DNA of 36,112 nucleotides from an uncultured Succinatimonas sp. (GTDB lineage: Bacteria; Pseudomonadota; Gammaproteobacteria; Enterobacterales; Succinivibrionaceae). Each line of letters opens with the position of its first letter. Within the stretch, counting starts at the first letter, position 1. Position numbers and translations under genes: made by a program. This document shows positions 7,329 to 14,718 of the stretch, one piece after another. The notes under the pieces are model-generated. The model was not told the origin of the DNA, did no database searches, and was given only the letters and a program-made list of their open reading frames with translations. The stretch is taken from NCBI RefSeq assembly GCF_905203285.1, contig NZ_CAJKVK010000010.1:1-36112 (forward strand). The letters run 5' to 3'.

Positions 7329-7337
7329 TGTTATACT
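7329..7337 (+). promoter_or_regulatory. Extended -10 promoter of zapG
   Basis: TGTTATACT gives a TGn extended -10 with TATACT at 7332-7337. No good -35 exists at standard spacing, which fits the extended -10 class. It lies 75 bases before the chosen zapG start. Confidence 0.4.
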
Positions 7338-7412
7338 GATTTGAATGAGATTTGTTTCCTCCGTGCGTGAGTGAAACTCTATGTAAAATCAGATAAAAAT
7401 AAGGAAAAAGCT

Positions 7413-7889
7413 ATGGATCCCATGTATGCAGCACTAATTTTCATCGTCGGCTTTATCGTAGGTGGTCTCATCTGCGTTTTGGCTTTCTCAAAATTTTCAA
7501 ACAAAGCTTCTTTGCTTGATGATTTGACCAAGACCAAAAGAGAGCTTGCCCGTGTGAAAAGAACTGTGTCCGACTACTTCACCACCGCTGATAATTTCTA
7601 CTGCGAGATGGATAAGAAGTACCAGACCTACATCAAGTTCATGCAGGAAAGCGCAAAGAAGATTTGCCCTGAAAATCCGGGACTCTTTGACATTTCAGCT
7701 AAAAAAGAAGCTGAAGCCAAGCAGACTGTTGCCGCAGCAAGCGTATCCACTACCGCAAACCTTCCGGCTGAAGTAAAAGAAGATGATACCGAAGCTAAAA
7801 AAGATGCGGACAATGTAGCTACTCCTAAGGATTTTGTCGTAGAAGATTCAGCTGAAAATAAAGAAAAGGAATCTTCTCCGCGCATATAA
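7413..7889 (+). CDS. zapG: ZapG/YhcB (DUF1043), inner-membrane cell envelope growth factor
   Basis: One N-terminal membrane helix (about residues 5-26, LIFIVGFIVGGLICVLAF) is followed by a helical cytoplasmic part (KTKRELARVKRTVSDYFTTA) and an acidic, low-complexity tail rich in K, E, A and D. This matches YhcB/ZapG, which links cell elongation and division machinery in gammaproteobacteria and stands directly upstream of degQ-degS in E. coli, as here. I chose the ATG at 7413 because AAGGAAAA lies 5-10 bases before it and the membrane helix then follows at once. A GTG at 7371 in the same frame would add 14 hydrophilic residues and has no clear ribosome binding site. Confidence 0.85.
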   Translation: MDPMYAALIFIVGFIVGGLICVLAFSKFSNKASLLDDLTKTKRELARVKRTVSDYFTTADNFYCEMDKKYQTYIKFMQESAKKICPENPGLFDISAKKEAEAKQTVAAASVSTTANLPAEVKEDDTEAKKDADNVATPKDFVVEDSAENKEKESSPRI

Positions 7890-7947
7890 CGAGATTTAAA
7901 AACAGCGCTTAACAGTTGCGGTCATACCGCTATAAAGAGGAGAGATC

Positions 7948-9324
7948 ATGATATTAAATAAGATCCGTGTTTCAGCAATAGCTTTAGCCGTTGCCACTTC
8001 CTGTATTTTTTCTGCAAATGTTTATGCAGCAGAGGCGAACCCATTATTGGCCGCTGCCGCCGAAGGACAAACACCGTCCTTAGCGCCAATGCTTAAAAAC
8101 GTTATTCCCGCTGTTGTTAATATTTCAGTTAAAGGTAAAAAAGATGTTGCGCCGATGTTCAACATCCCTAAAGAATTCCGCTTCATGTTCCCGGATCTTG
8201 ATCGCGGAACCCGCCAGCGTGAATTCCAGGCTTTAGGCTCAGGCGTAATCATCGACAGCAAGAAAGGTTACGTGGTTACCAACCACCACGTTATTGAGGA
8301 TGCCGACGAAATCCGTATCGCCTTAAGCGACGGGCGCGAATATGACGCCAAGAAAATCGGATCCGATCCTCACACCGATCTTGCGCTGCTGCAGCTTAAA
8401 AAGTTCGATAACTTAACTGCCATAAAGCTTGCCGACTCGGACGAACTTGAAGTTGGTGATTTTGCCATCGCTATCGGCAATCCTTTCGGTTTAGGTCAGA
8501 CCGTAACTTCAGGTATCGTTTCAGCCTTAGGCAGAACCGGACTTAATATCGAGAATATCGAGAACTTCATTCAGACCGACGCCGCCATTAACTCAGGTAA
8601 CTCAGGCGGTGCTCTCGTTAACTTAAAAGGCGAACTTATCGGTATTAATACCGCTATCTTAGGACCTAACGGCGGTAATATCGGTATCGGCTTCTCCATT
8701 CCGTCCAACATGGTTAAAACCGTAGTCGATCAGATTCAAAAATACGGTGAAGTAAGACGCGGACAGTTAGGCGTAACCGGAACCGAGCTTACCTCCGAGC
8801 TTGCCAAGAATTTCGGTTATGAACACAACGGCGGCGCTTTCGTAAATGAAGTGTTAAAAGGCGGAGCTGCCGACAAAGCCGGTGTTAAATCAGGCGATAT
8901 CATTACCTCGGTTAACGGTAAGCGCATTTCCTCATTTGGCGAACTGCGTGCCAAGATTGCCACCATCGGTGCCGGCAACAAAGTTAAGTTAGGCGTCTTC
9001 CGTGACGGCAAGAACCTTGAGTTAACCGTAACTCTTGCAGACGTTCAGGAAATGCAGTCTGATGAAGTTTCGTCACTTTCAGAGTCATTAAACGGCGCTA
9101 CCCTTGCCAATGCCGATGAAGGCGGTGTTGAAGTTCAAAACGTGGATCCAAGATCTCCTGCCGCGGCTTTGGGTCTTGAGAAAGGAGATATCATTACCGG
9201 AGTCAACCGTGACGAGGTTAAGGATATCGCTTCACTTAAAAAAAGCCTTAACTCAGCTAAAGGCAACATAAGCGCCTTAAGAATCGAAAGAGACGATTCG
9301 GTTATTTACATAACTATTCGCTAA
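7948..9324 (+). CDS. degQ: Periplasmic serine endoprotease DegQ/DegP
   Basis: The 458-residue HtrA protease has a Sec signal peptide (residues 1-27, cut after VYA), a trypsin-like domain with the triad H114 (TNHHV), D144 (HTDLALLQ) and S219 (NSGNSGG), and two PDZ domains (about 270-370 and 385-455). It degrades or refolds damaged envelope proteins. Two PDZ domains and a cleavable signal place it with DegQ/DegP, not DegS. The degS gene right behind it and zapG before it support DegQ. AGAGGAGAG 6 bases before the ATG is a strong ribosome binding site. A stem-loop terminator follows the stop. Confidence 0.95.
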   Translation: MILNKIRVSAIALAVATSCIFSANVYAAEANPLLAAAAEGQTPSLAPMLKNVIPAVVNISVKGKKDVAPMFNIPKEFRFMFPDLDRGTRQREFQALGSGVIIDSKKGYVVTNHHVIEDADEIRIALSDGREYDAKKIGSDPHTDLALLQLKKFDNLTAIKLADSDELEVGDFAIAIGNPFGLGQTVTSGIVSALGRTGLNIENIENFIQTDAAINSGNSGGALVNLKGELIGINTAILGPNGGNIGIGFSIPSNMVKTVVDQIQKYGEVRRGQLGVTGTELTSELAKNFGYEHNGGAFVNEVLKGGAADKAGVKSGDIITSVNGKRISSFGELRAKIATIGAGNKVKLGVFRDGKNLELTVTLADVQEMQSDEVSSLSESLNGATLANADEGGVEVQNVDPRSPAAALGLEKGDIITGVNRDEVKDIASLKKSLNSAKGNISALRIERDDSVIYITIR

Positions 9325-9335
9325 AATTGACTTAT

Positions 9336-9361
9336 AAAGGCCGGGCTTATACCGGCCTTTT
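9336..9361 (+). terminator. Terminator/attenuator between degQ and degS
   Basis: AAAGGCCGG (9336-9344) pairs perfectly with CCGGCCTTT (9352-9360) around a 7-base loop, ending in TTTT. It sits 12 bases after the degQ stop and 8 bases before the degS ATG, so it can reduce degS expression relative to degQ. The hairpin nearly covers the space where a degS ribosome binding site would be. Confidence 0.7.
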
Positions 9362-9368
9362 ACTTACT

Positions 9369-10472
9369 ATGAAAAAGAAAACCCTGCTTTTGACTTTATT
9401 CCCTATCGTCGTCGGCATAATTGCCGGAGTCGGCGTGTTATTTTTTAATCCGGATGCGGGCAAAAAGCTCGGTTCTTTTCTTTATTCCTCAAGTAAGGAG
9501 CCTCAAAGCTATGCTTACGCCGTAGCAAGAGCGGCTCCCGGCGTCGTCAATATTTACGTATCAACCCTCAATCAGAATTATTCATCTGAAGCCAAAAACC
9601 CCGGGACCATAACCAATAGCGCTTCAGGGGTCATTATGTCCTCTGACGGATATATCGTCACTAATTATCACGTGATCCCATCAAGCAACGAGCCCAATAA
9701 AGCCGTATGGGCACAAACCCGCGACGGCAAGGTATATCAGGCTTTTATCGTCGGCTATGACCGCAGAACCGATATCGCGGTACTTAAAATCGACGCGCAG
9801 AATCTTACACCGGTTCCCCGTGATGAGGATCTTCAGGTTAACGTCGGTGACGTAGTGCTTACTATCGGCAATCCGAACAATCTCGGACAGACCGTAACCC
9901 ACGGTATCGTATCAGCAACCGCCCGTTCAGGATCGGGGCTTTTAACGCGCGATCAAATGAATATCCGCGAAGGACTTCAAGATCTCATTCAAACCGACGC
10001 TCCGATTAACCAGGGAAATTCAGGCGGAGCTTTAGTCAACACCAACGGTACGCTTATCGGCATCAATACCGCATCATTTAATAATTACCGTTACGGCACC
10101 TACGGCATCGGTTTTGCCGTGCCCACCGAGCTTACCGTGCTCGTCATGAACGAGATAATAAAACACGGCCGCGTCATTCGCGGATATTTAGGAATTTCCG
10201 ATGACGGAACCACTTCTCTTCCTAACAGCGAATACGTAGGTGTAAGAGTAGGCTATATCGATCCTTACGGAGCTGCTGCTGATTCCGACATTCAAATCGG
10301 CGACATTATTATCAAGGTCGATGACAAGCAAATCACGAATTTAAGATCGCTTATTGATATTATCTCGGGCAATACTCCCGGCACCACGCTTAAATTTACG
10401 ATTTTGCGTGACGGAAAAACGTTTGAGGTTCCGATTACCTTGGTTGAAGACAGAACGGGTATTGAAGACTAA
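9369..10472 (+). CDS. degS: Membrane-anchored site-1 serine protease DegS
   Basis: DegS senses misfolded outer-membrane proteins with its PDZ domain and makes the first cut in the anti-sigma factor RseA. From the ATG at 9369 the protein has 367 residues: an uncleaved N-terminal membrane anchor (about 5-26), a protease domain with H101 (TNYHV), D135 (RRTDIAVLK) and S218 (NQGNSGG), and one PDZ domain (about 265-360). The single PDZ and the anchor distinguish it from DegQ. An in-frame TTG at 9327 would add 14 residues ahead of the anchor and inside the terminator hairpin; I reject it. The ribosome binding site at 9369 is weak, possibly because the hairpin ends there. Confidence 0.92.
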   Translation: MKKKTLLLTLFPIVVGIIAGVGVLFFNPDAGKKLGSFLYSSSKEPQSYAYAVARAAPGVVNIYVSTLNQNYSSEAKNPGTITNSASGVIMSSDGYIVTNYHVIPSSNEPNKAVWAQTRDGKVYQAFIVGYDRRTDIAVLKIDAQNLTPVPRDEDLQVNVGDVVLTIGNPNNLGQTVTHGIVSATARSGSGLLTRDQMNIREGLQDLIQTDAPINQGNSGGALVNTNGTLIGINTASFNNYRYGTYGIGFAVPTELTVLVMNEIIKHGRVIRGYLGISDDGTTSLPNSEYVGVRVGYIDPYGAAADSDIQIGDIIIKVDDKQITNLRSLIDIISGNTPGTTLKFTILRDGKTFEVPITLVEDRTGIED

Positions 10473-10923
10473 ACAGCGCAAAAAACTACAAATCCGATCC
10501 TTTTTGTGACATTTTCTTAAGTTCGTCAATCGTTTTTTCCACGGACTTTCAGGATGTTACCGTCTCTTAGCTTTTCAAAAGGAAAGCGATATTTTCCTTT
10601 TAATAAACAGGATCTGAGGGACTTTATGAAAAAGGAAATTTGCAATCTCTGACAAACCGGCTTAAAAATATTTTCACGGCTGTGCTGTAGGCACGTCAAT
10701 TCACATTGTTTTAGTAAGTTTTCTTAACTTTCAGCAAGATCGCTTTAAAGCTTTATTTGCAGACTAGCTGTTGACATAAAACTTCCCCTTTTTAAGGTTA
10801 AACAGCAATCTTAAGTTAAATTAAATACTATAAGAATGTTCAAGCCAAATGCATCAAGAATCACTTGGCCGTTTAGGGGAGAAGTTCAATTAACAAGATC
10901 GCCTGTCTACTAAAAAATATCTA
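10473..10923. other. 450-base convergent gap, no gene recognised
   Basis: The gap lies between the 3' ends of degS and the amino-acid permease gene. It holds an AT-rich inverted repeat (10577-10601), a lone perfect TTGACA (10771-10776, plus) without a matching -10 at normal distance, and an imperfect repeat GCCAA/TTGGC (10844-10869). No open frame with a ribosome binding site and family signature was found. A small RNA cannot be excluded. Confidence 0.5.
10577..10601. terminator. AT-rich inverted repeat, possible shared terminator
   Basis: AAAAGGAAA and TTTCCTTTT form a 9-bp stem with a 7-base loop, about 105 bases after degS. The A- and T-rich arms could act in both directions, but the stem has only two G-C pairs, so termination would be weak. 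Confidence 0.3.
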
Positions 10924-11592
10924 TTAGCGACGGATCTTTGATTCATTCATCTTCTTTTCAATGTACTTAGCGGCAATGGCGATAAGCAAAATAACCAGAA
11001 AATAAATAAATGCCGCATAAGAGTACACTTCAAAAGGACGGAAGTTGCGGGCGATGATGATTTGGGAGTTCATGGTAAGTTCGCGCACGCTTATAACCGA
11101 TAAAATCGAAGTGTCTTTTAAAGTGCTGATAAATTGATTGACAAGTGGCGGAACCATGATGCGCAAGGCCTGAGGCAAAACGATATAACGCATGGTTCTA
11201 AAATAGCCGAAACCCAGGCTTCTTGCCGCCTCAATCTGACCTTTATCCACGGCAAGGATACCGCCGCGGAAAATTTCTGCCAAAAAGGCTGATGCGTTAA
11301 TGGATAAAGTAATGATACCCGCGACTATGGGATTGAACTGAATATTTAAAAGTCCGCCGACGCCAAAGAAAAGGAACAAGGCAAAAATAAGAACCGGTAC
11401 GCCGCGGATAAAAGCTACGTATGAATAATAAATCGCTTTTAAGCCCTTATAGCGGCTAAGGCCCATCAAAGCCAAGATCATGCCGATGATAAACGCAAAG
11501 AACATTGAGACTACGGCAATCAACAAGGTTGCGCCCAAGCCCATCATCAAATCAGGGAAGCAATCGATAAACAGTGAAAAATAGTCGCTCAT
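10924..11592 (-). CDS. Polar amino-acid ABC transporter permease (HisM/GlnP type)
   Basis: The 222-residue inner-membrane protein has about five hydrophobic helices. Its EAA loop (EAARSLGFGYFRTMRYIVLPQA, about residue 120 on) docks with the ATPase subunit. It belongs to the HisMQ/GlnP permeases for polar amino acids. I start it at the ATG at 11592; a TTG two codons upstream is possible. It follows the binding-protein gene by about 170 bases, separated by a terminator, so it is probably expressed at a lower level. No ATP-binding subunit gene follows on this strand, and the next gene is the convergent degS. The substrate cannot be read from the sequence. Confidence 0.9.
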   Translation of the reverse strand: MSDYFSLFIDCFPDLMMGLGATLLIAVVSMFFAFIIGMILALMGLSRYKGLKAIYYSYVAFIRGVPVLIFALFLFFGVGGLLNIQFNPIVAGIITLSINASAFLAEIFRGGILAVDKGQIEAARSLGFGYFRTMRYIVLPQALRIMVPPLVNQFISTLKDTSILSVISVRELTMNSQIIIARNFRPFEVYSYAAFIYFLVILLIAIAAKYIEKKMNESKIRR

Positions 11593-11719
11593 GAACAAAA
11601 GGCCTATACGATTTTTTACTAAGCGCCATTAAAAGAAATCAATTTTGTTAAAGTTTTCTTATCCGCGCCTTTATTTTCAAAGGATGAACTATTTTACTTA
11701 AAATTCCCACAAGAAAACA

Positions 11720-11745
11720 AATTAAAAGACCCCGTCGCCGGGGTC
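11720..11745 (-). terminator. Terminator after the amino-acid binding-protein gene
   Basis: GACCCCG (11739-11745 arm read on the minus strand) and CGGGGTC (11728-11734 arm) form a perfect 7-bp stem with a 4-base loop, followed on the minus strand by TTTTAATTTG. It lies 20 bases after the binding-protein stop and before the permease, so read-through would set a high binding-protein to permease ratio. Confidence 0.8.
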
Positions 11746-11765
11746 CTCGTCTCATTTATCGTAAA

Positions 11766-12524
11766 TTAAAGATACTGACCTACAATCTTGTCGTAAGTGC
11801 CGTTCTCTTTAATGGTCTTAAGTCCGTCGTTGAACATCTTGATAAGTTCGGCATGAGTGCCTTTCTTGACGCCAAAGCCGTACTGCGGGGTGCCTGATAC
11901 GCGCGGGATGGCGATACGCAAACCTTTTTGTACGCCGATCTTAATCTGATAGGCGATAACCGGATAATCCTCGCACAAGAAATCGGCATAACCGTTCTTA
12001 ACTGCCATCATGGTCTCAGGAGATGAAGTGTAGTACTGAGCGGTTACGTTATCTTTATCGGCAATGCTTTCAACAAACAAAGCACCGGTAGTACCCTTTT
12101 TAACCGCGGCGCGAGTGCCTTTTAAATCTTCGATAGTATTGATCTTGGAGTCTTCCTTAACGATAACGGAAAGGCCTGAATCAAAGTAGCCGTCGGAGAA
12201 ATCAAGGATCTGACGACGCTCGTCATTCATATTGATGCCGGCAATAGCACCGTCAAGCTGACCTGAAATAAGACCCGGAATAACGCCTTCAAAGTTCATC
12301 GGCTTTAATTCATATTTAAAGCCTGAAGCCTTGGCGATAGCGTCAAGAACCTCAACGTCGATGCCGACATATTTGCCGTCCTGTTCCCAGGAGAAAGGAG
12401 CATAAGCTGCGTCGCAGGCAATAATGTAGGTCTTATCGCTATCATCGGCCATAGCGGAAGATGCACCGAAAATCATGGTTGCGGCACTGACGGCCAAAAG
12501 AGCGCGTTTAACACCAGATAACAT
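11766..12524 (-). CDS. Periplasmic polar amino-acid binding protein (SBP family 3)
   Basis: This is the receptor of a polar amino-acid ABC importer. The 252-residue protein has a signal peptide (residues 1-26, ASSAMA then DDSDK). The mature part reads YIIACDAAYAPFSW and KYVGIDVEVLDAIAK, then GVIPGLISGQLDGAIAG, all typical of family 3 solute-binding proteins (HisJ/GlnH/ArtJ). The start at 12524 has TGGAG 6 bases upstream. An upstream in-frame TTG (12545) would add seven residues before the signal peptide and is less likely. It is first in a two-gene unit with the permease. The bound amino acid is unknown. Confidence 0.92.
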   Translation of the reverse strand: MLSGVKRALLAVSAATMIFGASSAMADDSDKTYIIACDAAYAPFSWEQDGKYVGIDVEVLDAIAKASGFKYELKPMNFEGVIPGLISGQLDGAIAGINMNDERRQILDFSDGYFDSGLSVIVKEDSKINTIEDLKGTRAAVKKGTTGALFVESIADKDNVTAQYYTSSPETMMAVKNGYADFLCEDYPVIAYQIKIGVQKGLRIAIPRVSGTPQYGFGVKKGTHAELIKMFNDGLKTIKENGTYDKIVGQYL

Positions 12525-12580
12525 AAAAACTCCAAAAATTATCAAACCTTTCTTTCAAAGGATTTTTGCTTATTCTCATT

Positions 12581-12632
12581 CTTTTTGTCTAACCGACAAA
12601 AAGTCCTTAACTGATTGTTAAGTGAATTTAAC
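12581..12632. promoter_or_regulatory. Cluster of inverted repeats upstream of the binding-protein gene
   Basis: CTTTTTGTC (12581-12589) pairs perfectly with GACAAAAAG (12595-12603). Next to it CTTAAC (12606-12611) pairs with GTTAAG (12617-12622), and GTTAA (12617-12621) with TTAAC (12628-12632), so GTTAA/TTAAC half-sites are closely spaced. They lie 57 to 108 bases before the minus-strand start. They are candidates for regulator binding or for a leader hairpin; no regulator is identified. Confidence 0.4.
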
Positions 12633-12686
12633 GAAAATCTTAATCTTTTTATGAAAAAAATCTGAGATATAAGTGCAGTTGCGAGA

Positions 12687-12710
12687 TTTTTCACCTTTTT
12701 GGTGCAAAAA
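12687..12710. other. Hairpin in the divergent transporter control region
   Basis: TTTTTCACC and GGTGCAAAAA flank a TTTTT loop: a CACC/GGTG core (12692-12704) with an A/T outer stem that has one bulged base. The gap 12525-12947 contains this and the repeat cluster at 12581-12632 but no gene that I can recognise. It must hold the promoters for both directions. Confidence 0.35.
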
Positions 12711-12947
12711 GTCATTTTTACAACTAAAACAGCCTTATTCTAAGGCAATGGCACTTTTTATTTTCAACTTGTTGAATTTTCACAAAAATTTTATCGTTTA
12801 TCAAAAATCGGTATTTTCATGCAGATTTTTATCCGCATAAATATGTGTTCTTAGCTCATAAATTTGCCGCCCATTGCTTGTTTTTTAGCAAAACATACGA
12901 AAAAATCTTAAAATTCCTTTATCTTTTTACAGCTGGAACTGTTATAC

Positions 12948-14510
12948 ATGAAAATTTTCTCCAAAAACCGCATGATAGCTGCAGCTCTTGCCGTCGTTTT
13001 TACCGCCGGCTGCATTTCATCTGCCGAAGCTGCATTATCACGTAAACCTCAAGACAATATTTTCTACGCAACATCAACCGATCCTTTAGGACTCGATCCT
13101 GCCTTGGTCGACGATAACGATTCGGGAAAAATCATAGGTAACATTTACGAAAGCTTACTGCGCTTTAAAAACAGCAATACCGAAGTAGAGCCGCAGCTTG
13201 CCGAAAGCTATGAAATTTCCCCTGACGGATTGAGCTATACCTTTAAGCTCCGTCAAGGCGTCAAATTCCACGACGGCACTCCGTTTAACGCCGAGGCAGT
13301 CAAATTCAATATCGACCGTCAGATGCCCGAGAACCTCGTTCCTAAAATGTCATACGCAGGACTTGTGTACGGCGACGTCAAAAGTACCGAAGTTCTTGAC
13401 GAGTACACCGTAAGAATCAATCTTAAAAAGCCGTCAACTCCTTTCCTGCACAATATGGCCATGCTGTACTCGGCACCGATGGCAAGTCCTACCGCCCTTA
13501 AGAAGTACAACAATAACCTGATGCAAAACCCTTGCGGCACCGGTCCTTACAAATTCGTCGCCTGGGACAGAGGTCAGCAGGTAATCGTTACCCGCAACGA
13601 AGATTACTGGGGCGAAAAAGCTGCTGTACAGAACATCATTTTCCGTACCATGCCTGAAACCTCAGCCCGCGTCGTTGCCTTAAACAACGGTGAAGTCGAT
13701 ATCATCAGCGGTCTTGACGCCAACGTCATAAAGCAGATTGAAGACGGCGGCATTATGATTTTCAAGACCGACGGCATGAACATCAACTTCATGTTCTATA
13801 ACATCAACGTCACCAAAAATCCTATCACCAAGGACAAAAACGTGCGCCGTGCTTTATCCATGGCCATCAACGTCCCTGAAATGGTCGCTACTCTTTACAA
13901 AGGATACGCCACCCCGGCAAATACCCTGCTGCCTCCTTTCGTCCCGGGATATTCCCCTGACGTCAAACAGGTACAGTACAATCCTCAGGAAGCGGCTAAG
14001 ATCTTAAAGGCAAAAGGCGTTTCCACCATCAAGATCCTCACCTACACCGGAGCACGCTTCTATAATCCGGTCGGCGGACAGGTTTTGGCTGAAGCCGTTC
14101 AGTCTTACTTTGACAAAGTAGGCGTTAAAGCCGAAGTTTTAGCTTATGACTGGGCTACTTACAAAAACAAGCTTGCAACCGACGAGTGGGATATCGGCTT
14201 TATGGGCTGGACCGGAGATAACGGCGATCCCGATAACTTCTTAAATCTCTTTGCCAGCGACGATCCTATCAACAATAACGGCTTGTGGTATAACGACGAG
14301 TACCGTGCTTTGATTGCCAAAGGCGTTGAACTAAAAGACGGCCCCGAGCGCAACGAGCTTTATCATAAAGCCGAGCAGATCATGGCCGACGAGGCACCTC
14401 TTCTCCCTATCTCCCACGCTCAAGTCATTGCAGCATACCGTCCTAATATCAAGAACTTCAGCGTTCATCAGGTCGGAATGACTTTCTTCAAAGACGTTGT
14501 CAAAGAATAA
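12948..14510 (+). CDS. dppA: Peptide-type ABC transporter binding protein (SBP family 5)
   Basis: This periplasmic receptor of a peptide/nickel/glutathione-type importer has 520 residues, as usual for DppA/OppA/GsiB. The N-terminus is a signal peptide (MKIFSKNRMIAAALAVVFTA...) that could be cut by signal peptidase I after AEA (about residue 28). A cysteine in FTAGC (Cys21) makes a lipoprotein conceivable but the box is poor. Family segments include LAESYEISPDGLSYTFKLR, GVKFHDGTPFNAEAVKFNI and GTGPYKFVAWDRGQ. It opens the dppA-B-C-D-F-like operon. The symbol shows position and family; whether the ligand is dipeptide, heme precursor, glutathione or another solute is not shown. Confidence 0.88.
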   Translation: MKIFSKNRMIAAALAVVFTAGCISSAEAALSRKPQDNIFYATSTDPLGLDPALVDDNDSGKIIGNIYESLLRFKNSNTEVEPQLAESYEISPDGLSYTFKLRQGVKFHDGTPFNAEAVKFNIDRQMPENLVPKMSYAGLVYGDVKSTEVLDEYTVRINLKKPSTPFLHNMAMLYSAPMASPTALKKYNNNLMQNPCGTGPYKFVAWDRGQQVIVTRNEDYWGEKAAVQNIIFRTMPETSARVVALNNGEVDIISGLDANVIKQIEDGGIMIFKTDGMNINFMFYNINVTKNPITKDKNVRRALSMAINVPEMVATLYKGYATPANTLLPPFVPGYSPDVKQVQYNPQEAAKILKAKGVSTIKILTYTGARFYNPVGGQVLAEAVQSYFDKVGVKAEVLAYDWATYKNKLATDEWDIGFMGWTGDNGDPDNFLNLFASDDPINNNGLWYNDEYRALIAKGVELKDGPERNELYHKAEQIMADEAPLLPISHAQVIAAYRPNIKNFSVHQVGMTFFKDVVKE

Positions 14511-14541
14511 CCGCTAAAAATAGGTTATAATAGACAGTTTA

Positions 14542-14569
14542 AAGGCCCCGCACCATACGGCGAGGCCTT
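14542..14569 (+). terminator. Stem-loop after dppA, probable attenuator
   Basis: AAGGCC (14542-14547) pairs with GGCCTT (14564-14569), with an inner CGC/GCG after one mismatch. The T-run behind it is broken (GTCGTTTTC). It lies 31 bases after dppA and would favour binding-protein expression over the membrane parts. Confidence 0.5.
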
Positions 14570-14578
14570 GTCGTTTTC

Positions 14579-14624
14579 AGCTTAAAAGTACCCTTGCTTT
14601 TTGGTTTAAAGATACTTTTAAGCT
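14579..14624 (+). repeat. 12-bp perfect inverted repeat between dppA and dppB
   Basis: AGCTTAAAAGTA (14579-14590) is the exact reverse complement of TACTTTTAAGCT (14613-14624), with 22 bases between. It could form an RNA stem that protects the dppA message or bind a dimeric regulator. Confidence 0.55.
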
Positions 14625-14654
14625 TAAAAAGACCGCGATTCATTTTTTATTTAA

Positions 14655-14684
14655 TGACAAACCTTGACCGTCTTTAGTTTGTCA
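14655..14684 (+). repeat. 8-bp inverted repeat before dppB
   Basis: TGACAAAC (14655-14662) and GTTTGTCA (14677-14684) pair perfectly around a 14-base loop and are followed by GGCTTTTTA, so this may also act as a partial terminator. It ends 34 bases before the dppB start. Confidence 0.45.
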
Positions 14685-14718
14685 GGCTTTTTACCGTATA
14701 GTAAAAACGAGGAACAAC

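Noticed and set aside
10620..10660. Tiny frame ATGAAAAAGG... after degS
   Set aside because: It ends after eight codons and has only a weak GAGGGAC upstream; no reason to think it is translated.
10771..10840. Perfect TTGACA as promoter of a small RNA in the degS/permease gap
   Set aside because: No acceptable -10 lies at 16-18 bases (the nearest TATAAG is far too distant) and no terminator follows before the convergent permease gene, so the evidence is too thin.
12845..13045. Short open frame before and into dppA
   Set aside because: It overlaps the dppA signal peptide in another frame, lacks a ribosome binding site and matches nothing known.
14497..14531. TTGTCA and TATAAT at the end of dppA as a promoter
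   Set aside because: The elements are 23 bases apart, outside the usable range; the TATAAT alone is not enough in AT-rich DNA.
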